Positions 43,898 to 51,118 of a stretch of 64,000 bases of DNA are shown in pieces. The stretch spans positions 1 through 64,000 of the forward strand of contig NZ_PIQF01000004.1 of assembly GCF_003987275.1 (NCBI RefSeq), written 5' to 3'. Both the position numbers and the translations under genes were made by a program. Within the stretch, counting starts at the first letter, position 1. Each line of letters opens with the position of its first letter. The DNA is from Idiomarina seosinensis. Lineage in GTDB: Bacteria; Pseudomonadota; Gammaproteobacteria; Enterobacterales; Alteromonadaceae. Under the pieces are notes generated by a model. It was not told the DNA's origin. It did no database searches and worked only from the letters and a program-made list of their open reading frames with translations.

Positions 43898-44292
43898 TTC
43901 GGGTTTTTAAAAGCAAACAGATTCGTCAGCAATTAATTGATATTGAGCTGGATGCATTAGTAAAAGACTTTAAGCGTTATAAAAGCGGCGAGGGCGTGCC
44001 TGACTTTTTCGGGCGCGATGAACGTTACGATCATCCAGATACCTTTCCGGTTCTTCGTGACAACGAAGTAATGCATTTGCATCTACAAGATCCCGATGAG
44101 CCTTGGCCTTTGCATTGCATTCAGTTTGCTAAGAAAAGCGATACGCACTTAGTCTATTGTCCGGCAGCTATGACGCCCAACTGCTATTTGCTTATGATAA
44201 TTCTTGATCCTCCTGCTCACAACAAAGCATGGAGCAGTGCGATCATGCTACCTCTAGGAATAATGGCAGAAAAATTCCGTAATCGGTATTAA
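43894..44292 (+). CDS. yafO: Ribosome-dependent mRNA interferase YafO
   Basis: The 132-residue toxin is very similar to E. coli YafO: MIRVFKSKQIRQQL, LVKDFKRYKSGEGVPDFFGRD, the IQFAKKSDTHLVYCPAA block, and LGIMAEKFRNRY at the C-terminus. YafO cleaves mRNA at the ribosome downstream of start codons. It is full length with no disruption. The YafN-YafO pair lies between an esterase gene and a dGTPase gene, in the accessory stretch following recBCD; its start codon is ATG coupled to the antitoxin stop. Confidence 0.93.
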   Translation: MIRVFKSKQIRQQLIDIELDALVKDFKRYKSGEGVPDFFGRDERYDHPDTFPVLRDNEVMHLHLQDPDEPWPLHCIQFAKKSDTHLVYCPAAMTPNCYLLMIILDPPAHNKAWSSAIMLPLGIMAEKFRNRY

Positions 44293-44361
44293 AATTCACC
44301 TGCCGCGACAAGACCAACAAAGCCGTGTTATTTATGCTGGGCAAACCCATAAAAATTTGTT

Positions 44362-44396
44362 TTGCTGTAAAGTATTAATAAACCAATAATACTTTA
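44362..44396 (+). promoter_or_regulatory. dgt promoter overlapped by an inverted repeat
   Basis: Perfect 10-base arms (44368-44377 and 44387-44396; TAAAGTATTA / TAATACTTTA) are separated by 9 bases and end 5 bases before the dgt ATG. A candidate promoter TTGCTG (44362-44367), 17-base spacer, AATAAT (44385-44390) is overlapped by the repeat and would start transcription within a few bases of the ATG. No purine-rich Shine-Dalgarno is present, so a near-leaderless mRNA is suggested. Confidence 0.5.
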
Positions 44397-44401
44397 ACGA
44401 T

Positions 44402-45682
44402 ATGCTGCAACGCCGTTCAGGAAAGACCACAAGCTTTAATGCCGCGACGCCGGATAGTGATGCGCAGCGCGATCGAGCGCGGATTATTCATTCGTCGGCG
44501 TTTCGGCGGCTGCAGGCTAAAACCCAGGTGTTGGGTGTTGGGCAGAGCGATTTTTACCGCACGCGACTAACCCATACCATGGAAGTAGCGCAAATTGGGT
44601 CGGGCATTTGCGAGAAGTTAAAGCAAAAATACGCTAATAATCAGAGTATTTCGCAGCATATCCCTTCATTTTTTCAAATAGAAGCTATTTGCCTGGCGCA
44701 CGATATTGGCCATCCTCCGTTCGGCCATGGTGGGGAAGTAGCGCTGAATTACGCGATGCACCGGCACGGCGGATTCGAGGGCAATGGGCAAACGCTGCGT
44801 ATTATTTCTAAGCTGGGTGAATACTCCGATGATGATGGGCTCGATTTAACCCGGCGCACTTTACTTGGGGTGTTGAAGTATCCTGTGTTGTATCGCGAAG
44901 TGGCCTCGCAACAGCTAACCAGTGACTCCCCTGTCGCTGATTTTAAGCCGCCTAAATGCATTCATGATGACGAACAGGATGTCCTTAGCTGGGTGCTTGA
45001 GCCGTTTACAAATGAAGATACGGATATTTTCCGTTCAGTAAAAGAGCAGAAGGATAAACGAAAGTCACAGTTTAAAGCGTTCGATACCTCGATCATGGAG
45101 TTGGCAGATGATATCTCCTATGGAGTCCATGACTTAGAGGATGCGCTGGCGCTGAACTTAGTAACAGAACGCCAATGGCGTGAAGATGTATTAAAAAAGG
45201 TGCTAACGGACAGTATTATCGCCAAGAATGCTGACTTTTACACGGACAAGTTATTTTCCGGTGAGAGCCGATCACGCAAACATGCGATCAGTTTATTAAT
45301 TGGTCACTTTATTCCGCATATCGAAATTTTTCAGCAACAACGGTTCCATTCCCCTTATCTGGACCTGCAAGCGCGGTTGCCTGACGATATTGAGCACACG
45401 TTGACGGTACTAAAAGACTTTGTTTTTAAACACGTGATTCGTAGCGCATCGGTGAAAGCGATGGAATACAAAGGCCAGGCAATGATTATGAAGCTATTTA
45501 ATGCCTTAGGCGCAAATCCGGAGCAATTGCTGCAACCGTCCACGCTGGAGAAGTATCAGTCAGCTGAAAACCCGAACCGGGTCATCTGCGATTACATTTC
45601 GGGTATGACCGATAATTATGCGGTTAAGCTGTATAACCGGTTGTTTAATCCCTTTGAAGGTTCGGCCATAGAGCGGGTATAA
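44402..45682 (+). CDS. dgt: dGTPase-like HD-domain triphosphohydrolase
   Basis: The 426-residue enzyme hydrolyses dGTP (or dNTPs) to the nucleoside and triphosphate. Motifs: RDRARIIHSSAFRRLQAKTQV, TRLTHTMEVAQIG (first metal His), CLAHDIGHPPFGHGGE (the HD pair, ~100), MELADDISYGVHDLEDAL (final Asp), and a C-terminal NRVICDYISGMTDNYA. It is a full-length member of the dGTPase-like subfamily. dGTPases have been shown to restrict phages by depleting dNTPs, so its place beside toxin-antitoxin and nuclease genes is suggestive, but a housekeeping role is equally possible. The ZIP-like gene follows 3 bases after the stop. Confidence 0.92.
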   Translation: MLQRRSGKTTSFNAATPDSDAQRDRARIIHSSAFRRLQAKTQVLGVGQSDFYRTRLTHTMEVAQIGSGICEKLKQKYANNQSISQHIPSFFQIEAICLAHDIGHPPFGHGGEVALNYAMHRHGGFEGNGQTLRIISKLGEYSDDDGLDLTRRTLLGVLKYPVLYREVASQQLTSDSPVADFKPPKCIHDDEQDVLSWVLEPFTNEDTDIFRSVKEQKDKRKSQFKAFDTSIMELADDISYGVHDLEDALALNLVTERQWREDVLKKVLTDSIIAKNADFYTDKLFSGESRSRKHAISLLIGHFIPHIEIFQQQRFHSPYLDLQARLPDDIEHTLTVLKDFVFKHVIRSASVKAMEYKGQAMIMKLFNALGANPEQLLQPSTLEKYQSAENPNRVICDYISGMTDNYAVKLYNRLFNPFEGSAIERV

Positions 45683-45685
45683 CCT

Positions 45686-46393
45686 ATGAATGTGTATTGG
45701 ATGCTGCTGATTGCCTGGGGTGCAGGTTTAACAGCCCTTCTAGGGGGCGCAATAGCGCACATTGAAGGCAGTGCCAATACCATGGGCAAGCGCGAATTAG
45801 TGCATGGTGTTAACGCGTTCGGCGGCGGTATTTTGATGGCGGCCGTTGCTTTTGCATTGGTACCCGAAGGGCTCAAACATTTAGGTGTCTGGCAGGTTAC
45901 GTTGTGCTTTTTACTGGGCGGTATAGTGACTAGTATTGCCGATGCGTGGCTCGCTCGGCGCAACGGTAATGTTGCACAATTTATGGCGATGCTGCTGGAC
46001 TTTATACCCGAAGCGATATCGTTAGGCGCGTTGTTTGTTGCGAGTCCGTCAACTGGCCTATTACTGGCTATTTTTATTGCAGCGCAAAACTTCCCGGAAG
46101 GCTTTAACTCTTATCGGGAGCTTAAGTTTGCACAGCTCAGTTCGAAAACAGCGTTAGTGGGTTTGTTCGGCGTATCCTTTTTCGGACCGCTGGCAGCTTT
46201 GTCGGGCTACTTGTGGTTAAGCGATGCGTCTCAAGTTACTGCAATGATCATGAGTTTTGCAGCTGGCGGTATCCTTTACCTGGTATTTCAGGACATTGCT
46301 CCGCAAGCAAGAATGCGTCGCCACTGGACGCCGGCTTTAGGGGCGGTATTCGGCTTTACTTTGGGTATGTTAGTGAAGCAACTGCTGGGCTAA
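45686..46393 (+). CDS. ZIP-like metal transporter
   Basis: The 235-residue membrane protein has seven or eight helices. ZIP-type metal motifs appear in two helices as LLDFIPEAISLGA (~110) and AAQNFPEGFNSYRE (~137). In typical ZIP proteins the first reads HNxPEG; here Asp replaces the His and Ala the Gly. That change could alter metal preference (zinc, iron or manganese being the usual substrates). The gene is cotranscribed with dgt, judging by the 3-base gap, and with the deaminase gene downstream (9-base gap). Confidence 0.83.
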   Translation: MNVYWMLLIAWGAGLTALLGGAIAHIEGSANTMGKRELVHGVNAFGGGILMAAVAFALVPEGLKHLGVWQVTLCFLLGGIVTSIADAWLARRNGNVAQFMAMLLDFIPEAISLGALFVASPSTGLLLAIFIAAQNFPEGFNSYRELKFAQLSSKTALVGLFGVSFFGPLAALSGYLWLSDASQVTAMIMSFAAGGILYLVFQDIAPQARMRRHWTPALGAVFGFTLGMLVKQLLG

Positions 46394-46402
46394 GGAGTTT
46401 CT

Positions 46403-46882
46403 ATGAATACAGTTGATCAGCATCTTTCACGCTGCGTGGAGCTTGCAGAAGAGGCTCTGAATGCTGGAGATGCGCCATTTGGGTCGGTACTGGTCGATGC
46501 GATGGGTACGGTTTTGCGCGAGGACCGTAACCGGGTTAATACGGTTGCTAAGACCTATCACCCTGAGATTGAATTAGCCCGCTGGGCTGCCGAAAATTTA
46601 TCGCTGGAGCAGCGCAAAAAAACCGTGATGTACACATCCGGAGAGCATTGCCCAATGTGTTCGGCCGCACACGGTTGGGCGGAGCTCGGTAAAGTGGTTT
46701 ATATTCACTCCACCCAGCACTTAACGGCCTGGCATCAAGAGTTCGGTTTGAGTGGCTCGCGAGTTAAACAGCTGCCCATCAGTGACGTAGTGCCTGAATT
46801 GGAAGTCGAAGGTCCGATTGACGATTTACTGCCGCAAATGTACCAGTTGCATAAACGTTATATCAGCAGCAAGACTGGTTAA
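46403..46882 (+). CDS. CMP/dCMP-type nucleoside deaminase
   Basis: The 159-residue zinc deaminase has AEEALNAGDAPFGSVLVD at the N-terminus, the zinc His and proton-shuttle Glu in YHPEIELARW (HPE in place of HAE, ~52), and the two zinc cysteines in SGEHCPMCSAAHGWA (~77-80). The family acts on free bases or nucleosides such as guanine, cytosine or adenosine; the substrate cannot be fixed from the motifs. It has a GGAG ribosome-binding site and follows the ZIP gene by 9 bases. Confidence 0.86.
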   Translation: MNTVDQHLSRCVELAEEALNAGDAPFGSVLVDAMGTVLREDRNRVNTVAKTYHPEIELARWAAENLSLEQRKKTVMYTSGEHCPMCSAAHGWAELGKVVYIHSTQHLTAWHQEFGLSGSRVKQLPISDVVPELEVEGPIDDLLPQMYQLHKRYISSKTG

Positions 46883-46976
46883 GCTCGGTAATCATAGCTT
46901 TTTATCTGGCAAGGGATCTCTCCCAGAATCATTTCAGCTATAATTCGCTCAAATTCCAGCCACAAAAGGCAACGTT

Positions 46977-47633
46977 ATGGCGAAAGGTAAGCAAGAATCG
47001 ATAGTACTAGAAACGCCAACGGGATCTGATCATGTGTTGCTTCACTCCTGCTGCGCGCCCTGTTCAGGCGAAGTTATGGAGCGAATGGCGGAAGCTGGCA
47101 TAAAGTTTACGATTTTCTTTTATAATCCAAACATTCATCCAGAACGAGAATACTTACTGCGTAAAGAAGAGAACATCCGCTTTGCTGAGAAGCTTGGCGT
47201 TGATTTTATTGACTGTGACTATGACAGTAAGAACTGGTTTGAGCGGGTGAAAGGGCTTGAATGGGAGCCGGAACGAGGCAAGCGTTGTACCGAATGTTTT
47301 GATATGCGCTTTGAGCGTACTGCATTGTATGCGCATGAAAACGGCTTCGACACCATTACCAGTTGTCTTGGCATTTCACGCTGGAAGAATATGGAACAGA
47401 TTAATGACTGTGGTCAGCGCGCGGTGGCACCCTACGAGGGACTGCATTACTGGACCTTTAACTGGCGCAAACAAGGCGGCTCCGCCCGGATGGTAGAAAT
47501 TGCTAAACGCGAACGGTTCTATCAGCAGGAATATTGTGGCTGTGTTTATTCTCTGCGGGATACCAACCGCTGGCGCTTAAAGAATGGGCGCGACCGCATC
47601 CAAATTGGGGTTGAGTATTACACCAACGATTAA
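46977..47633 (+). CDS. queH: Epoxyqueuosine reductase QueH
   Basis: QueH reduces epoxyqueuosine to queuosine in tRNA anticodons; it is the cobalamin-independent alternative to QueG. The 218-residue protein has the CC motif in [17 protein letters not shown] (~25-30), [25 protein letters not shown] (CxxC ~102-105), [12 protein letters not shown]-like SCLGISRWK, and a C-terminal [14 protein letters not shown] that supplies further cluster cysteines. A TATAAT at 46939-46944 is a candidate -10 for its own promoter, but a matching -35 is poor. Confidence 0.94.
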   Translation: MAKGKQESIVLETPTGSDHVLLHSCCAPCSGEVMERMAEAGIKFTIFFYNPNIHPEREYLLRKEENIRFAEKLGVDFIDCDYDSKNWFERVKGLEWEPERGKRCTECFDMRFERTALYAHENGFDTITSCLGISRWKNMEQINDCGQRAVAPYEGLHYWTFNWRKQGGSARMVEIAKRERFYQQEYCGCVYSLRDTNRWRLKNGRDRIQIGVEYYTND

Positions 47634-47648
47634 GGAGCTGCTCAGTAA

Positions 47649-48566
47649 GTGATGAAACAGTCTTCAGATACAGTGGTTATGGTGCGTCCGCACCATTTTG
47701 CGTCTAACCCGGAAACCGTTGCGGATAACGCCTTTCAGTCGTTGGCTGCGGAGGGTACGGATGTCGCTAAAAAGGCTTACGCGGAAGTCACTGGTGCGGC
47801 GGAGATTTTAGCCAACAAAGGTGTCACCGTTCATTTGTTCGAGGACAGAGGAACTGAAACACCCGACTCGGTATTTCCCAATAACTGGTTCAGCACGCAT
47901 AGCAGCGGTGAGCTGGTTTTGTATCCGATGTATTGCAATAACCGCCGAAAAGAACGTCGTTCGGATATTATCGACTTTTTACAGCAGAAATATGGCTACA
48001 ACAAACGGGTCGACTTGAGTGAGTTAGAGCGCGAAGACCTGTTTTTAGAAGGCACGGGGTCTATTGTGTTCGATCACACTAATAAGCTGGCCTATGCTGC
48101 TCGTTCTAACCGAATGGACGAAACGGCACTGCAACAGCTGTGCAAGCAGATTGATTACCAGCCGATAGTCTTTGATGCCACCAGCCAGGACGGCCAGCCG
48201 GTTTACCACACCAATGTGCTGATGGCGGTTGGGACTGACTTTGTAATGGCTTCGGTAGAGATGATCCGTAATGAGCAGCAGCGACGGATGTTGATCAATA
48301 CCGTTGAGCAGTCGGGAAAAACATTGATCGCTTTGTCAGAGCAAGAAATCGAAAACTTTGTCGGCAATACACTAGAGCTGGAAGCAGAAGGACAAAAACT
48401 TTTGGCGATTTCTGACACCGGTTACCGATCACTAACAGTAGATAACAGACAGCAATTAGAGCGTTTTGTCGAGCTGGTGCCTATTGCGGTTCCTACTCTG
48501 GAGCTGGGCGGAGGTTCTATCCGTTGCATGCTGGCCCAGGTATTTCCGCCGCTTAATCGTATATAA
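47649..48566 (+). CDS. ctlX: Citrulline utilization hydrolase CtlX (amidinotransferase fold)
   Basis: The 305-residue protein has the arginine deiminase/amidinotransferase propeller fold: VVMVRPHHFASNPET, DSVFPNNWFSTHSSG (catalytic Asp region), FLEGTGSIVFDH (Glu-Gly-x-Gly), YHTNVLMAVGTDFV (catalytic His, ~182) and the final nucleophilic Cys in GGGSIRCMLAQVF (~297). These match CtlX. GTG 47649 or ATG 47652 may be the start; AGGAG lies about 10 bases before the GTG. It follows queH by 15 bases and is probably cotranscribed. Confidence 0.9.
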   Translation: MMKQSSDTVVMVRPHHFASNPETVADNAFQSLAAEGTDVAKKAYAEVTGAAEILANKGVTVHLFEDRGTETPDSVFPNNWFSTHSSGELVLYPMYCNNRRKERRSDIIDFLQQKYGYNKRVDLSELEREDLFLEGTGSIVFDHTNKLAYAARSNRMDETALQQLCKQIDYQPIVFDATSQDGQPVYHTNVLMAVGTDFVMASVEMIRNEQQRRMLINTVEQSGKTLIALSEQEIENFVGNTLELEAEGQKLLAISDTGYRSLTVDNRQQLERFVELVPIAVPTLELGGGSIRCMLAQVFPPLNRI

Positions 48567-48598
48567 ACCACTTTTATAAAATTAATTGAAAATATAAT

Positions 48599-48804
48599 TT
48601 GACATTATTTTTAAAGCGCGTACATTAGGCGGCGTTGGATAAGAAACAGTTAGTTAAACACGCACTACGTAGCATTCAAGTCTTCACGGCAACAATACCT
48701 TCGTCCTGTAAGTTTTAAGTTTCATTTTTTACCCCGCATGATCACCGTCCCAGGGCCAGGCCCGTTTCGGTACTTTTATAAATTTAAAATTTCAGGATAT
48801 TATT
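48599..48804 (+). promoter_or_regulatory. Cold-shock gene promoter and long 5' leader
   Basis: A consensus -35 TTGACA (48599-48604) with a 16-base spacer leads to TACATT (48621-48626). Transcription from about 48633 would give a ~170-base untranslated leader before the csp ATG. Long structured leaders of this size are typical of cspA-type mRNAs. The leader contains a GGGCCAGGCCC palindrome near 48753-48763 and an AGGA ribosome site at about 48794-48797. Confidence 0.6.
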
Positions 48805-49014
48805 ATGTCTAATTCAGTAAATGGTGTTGTTAAGTGGTTTAACGAAGCAAAAGGTTTTGGTTTTATCGAGCAGCAAGGTGGCGCAGACGTATTTGCTCAC
48901 TTTAGCGCTATCGTTAGCGATGGTTTCAAGACGCTGACCGAAGGCCAACGCGTTTCTTTCTCAGTAACCCAGGGTCCTAAAGGTCCTCAAGCTGAGAACA
49001 TCCAAGCGCTGTAA
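48805..49014 (+). CDS. Cold-shock protein (CspA family)
   Basis: The 69-residue single cold-shock domain carries both nucleic-acid-binding signatures, [15 protein letters not shown] (RNP1 KGFGFI) and [10 protein letters not shown] (RNP2-type VFAHF), and ends [10 protein letters not shown]. It is an RNA/ssDNA chaperone that melts mRNA secondary structure. It stands alone, with its own promoter and a terminator, and has a long leader that suggests temperature-dependent expression. The particular Csp paralogue cannot be named. Confidence 0.96.
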   Translation: MSNSVNGVVKWFNEAKGFGFIEQQGGADVFAHFSAIVSDGFKTLTEGQRVSFSVTQGPKGPQAENIQAL

Positions 49015-49057
49015 TGCGTCTGGACTAGCTTTTAACTAAGCTAAAAAAATTATGAAG

Positions 49058-49082
49058 AGCAGCCTAAGGGCTGCTTTTTTTG
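49058..49082 (+). terminator. Terminator after the cold-shock gene
   Basis: A seven-base stem AGCAGCC (49058-49064) / GGCTGCT (49069-49075) with loop TAAG is followed by a run of eight T residues. This is a good intrinsic terminator about 45 bases after the csp stop. Confidence 0.9.
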
Positions 49083-49148
49083 TGCCTGAATTTCAGTCGA
49101 AAAGCCCGTAGAATACAGTTAACCACCCTCATTATTTGGAGTGACATC

Positions 49149-49985
49149 GTGACTCAACCTTTGCAGCAACTTATTTGTCCGTTAGACCGCGACCCGCTCG
49201 AGCAGTCAGAGCGCAGCTGGTGTTGTGAGCACGGGCATAGCTTTGACGTTGCCAGGCAAGGTTACGTCAACTTATTGCCGGTGCAAAAAAAACGCTCAAA
49301 AGATCCCGGTGATAGCAAAGCGATGATAACTGCCCGCCGACACTTTTTGCAGCAGGGCCATTACCAACCGATAGCCAGTGCTATCGCTGAGACCGTTCTG
49401 AGTAGCGGTAACCAAGCAATTTTGGATGCAGGTTGTGGTGAAGGTTATTACTTAAACTATTTAACCGCCGCTGCGGAACAACAAGATACAGAGTTGGCTG
49501 TAGCTGGACTGGATATCTCGAAGTGGGCGATTCAGGCGGCGGCGAAGCGTGACAAACAAGTTAACTGGATGGTCGCTTCAAACAGCGCGATCCCGCTGGC
49601 CGACAGTAGTGTGGACAGTCTTTTGTGTATCTTTGGTTTTCCAGTGACCGATGAATTTAAACGAGTGTTAAAACCGGGGGGCCGGCTAATCATGGTCGAC
49701 CCAGGGGCAGAGCATTTGCAGCAGTTAAAAGCCATTATCTATGCGCAGTTAAAGACTAAACCGAAGACACTGCCGATTAACGATAGCCAGTTTCAGCTTG
49801 ATTCTGAACAGCGGCTCAGCTTTCCGGTCAGTTTATCGTCGCAAGAGGCGATTGATAATTTACTTGTGATGACACCACATTTGTATCGGGGCAGTGCCGA
49901 AGGCCTTAAAAAAGCAGCACAACTAAACCAAATCGAGTTAACCGCTGATGTTTGGCTACGTGTTTTTACTCTGAGCGTTGAGTAA
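49149..49985 (+). CDS. rlmA: 23S rRNA (guanine-N1)-methyltransferase RlmA
   Basis: RlmA methylates G745 of 23S rRNA. The 278-residue product has the N-terminal zinc finger ICPLDRDPL ... WCCEHGHSFDVARQGYVNLL (Cys/Cys/Cys/His, residues ~9-35) and the SAM-binding domain AILDAGCGEGYYLNYL (~90) with GLDISKWAIQAAAKR and CIFGFPVTDEFKRVLKPGG. The frame is open to 49080, but that region is the csp terminator; the GTG at 49149 behind TTGGAG matches the family N-terminus (TQPLQQLICPL). Confidence 0.93.
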   Translation: MTQPLQQLICPLDRDPLEQSERSWCCEHGHSFDVARQGYVNLLPVQKKRSKDPGDSKAMITARRHFLQQGHYQPIASAIAETVLSSGNQAILDAGCGEGYYLNYLTAAAEQQDTELAVAGLDISKWAIQAAAKRDKQVNWMVASNSAIPLADSSVDSLLCIFGFPVTDEFKRVLKPGGRLIMVDPGAEHLQQLKAIIYAQLKTKPKTLPINDSQFQLDSEQRLSFPVSLSSQEAIDNLLVMTPHLYRGSAEGLKKAAQLNQIELTADVWLRVFTLSVE

Positions 49986-49987
49986 CT

Positions 49988-51118
49988 ATGAAGGCGGTTG
50001 TTCACACCTCTATTACGGAAATTGAGCCGAGGCAATGGAATAATTTGTTCAGCTCTGATTATCCGTTTCTGCACTATGGTTTTTTTCTGGCACTTGAAAA
50101 AGGTGGAAGTCTTGGTCCCCAGCGAGGCTGGGTGCCGCGCTACGTGATGGTCTACGACAACGATATTGCGGTTGCTGCTATGCCATGGTTTAAAAAGACT
50201 CACTCATATGGAGAATACCTGTTTGATTGGGCTTTTGCAGAGGCGTTTGAGCGCTATGGTTTTCAATATTACCCGAAATTAGTCAACGCAATTCCTTTTA
50301 CCCCCTGCCAGGGGCCAAGACTGGGGCTTTGCGATTCACTGAAGGCGAATCAGGTACTACCGCTAATTGAGTCGGCGTTGTTAGTCGATGAAGATGTCAG
50401 TAATTTACAGTGCCTGTATGTTGAGGAAGATCTGGGTCTTGCCTTGCAAGAAGAAGGCTGGTGGCAGCGTTACGATATTCAGTTTTTGTGGAAAAACCGA
50501 AACTACCTCGATTTTGACGACTTTTTAAGCCGGTTGGTGTCGCGTAAGCGTAAATCGCTGCGCAAAGAGCGTCTGAAAGTTGCGTCACAGGGTATCGAGA
50601 TGAAGACTTTAGCCGGCGATCAGCTGACGGCTGAATTCTGGAGCGCATTTGCCCAGCTCTATCAGTTAACCTATTTAAAACGGTCGGGACACGGCGGCTA
50701 TTTAACACCCGAGACATTAAAATTGTGGGGGCAATATCTGGCAGAGTCTATCGTCGTCTTTGCTGCCTATCATGAGCAAAAAATGGTAGCAGCCTCTCTG
50801 TGCTTTAAAGACTCAAACACGCTTTATGGGCGCTATTGGGGGTGTTTGCAGGAGTTTGATTTTCTGCATTTCGAAGCTTGTTACTATCAAGGTATTGAAT
50901 ACTGCATTGAGCATGGGCTGCAGCATTTTGATGCTGGTGCGCAGGGCGAACACAAATTGCACCGTGGTTTTGAGCCCGTTTTACGGCAAGGGTTTTATCG
51001 GTTTCAGCCTTCTCCGCTAACGGACGCCGTAGAGGACTACTGTCAGCGAGAGCGCAAGGCGATAAACGAGCATTGCAAGATGTTAAGCGAACACTCGCCC
51101 TATAAGCAAAGCCCCTAA
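49988..51118 (+). CDS. FemAB/GNAT-like protein (DUF482, COG3146 type)
   Basis: The 376-residue protein is of the GNAT-fold group often annotated as peptidoglycan biosynthesis protein. It has FLHYGFFLALEKGGSLGPQRGW near the N-terminus, TPCQGPRLG, the basic SRKRKSLRKERLKVASQG segment (~180) and an acetyltransferase-like half with GRYWGCLQEFDFLHFEACYYQGIEYCIEHGL and DAGAQGEHKLHRGFEPV. Its physiological acceptor is not established. It begins 2 bases after rlmA and overlaps the end of the convergent permease gene by 4 bases. Confidence 0.85.
   Translation: MKAVVHTSITEIEPRQWNNLFSSDYPFLHYGFFLALEKGGSLGPQRGWVPRYVMVYDNDIAVAAMPWFKKTHSYGEYLFDWAFAEAFERYGFQYYPKLVNAIPFTPCQGPRLGLCDSLKANQVLPLIESALLVDEDVSNLQCLYVEEDLGLALQEEGWWQRYDIQFLWKNRNYLDFDDFLSRLVSRKRKSLRKERLKVASQGIEMKTLAGDQLTAEFWSAFAQLYQLTYLKRSGHGGYLTPETLKLWGQYLAESIVVFAAYHEQKMVAASLCFKDSNTLYGRYWGCLQEFDFLHFEACYYQGIEYCIEHGLQHFDAGAQGEHKLHRGFEPVLRQGFYRFQPSPLTDAVEDYCQRERKAINEHCKMLSEHSPYKQSP

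Noticed and set aside
49080-49148. N-terminal extension of rlmA
   Set aside because: It begins inside the csp terminator T-tract. GTG 49149 with TTGGAG gives the family N-terminus with the zinc finger.
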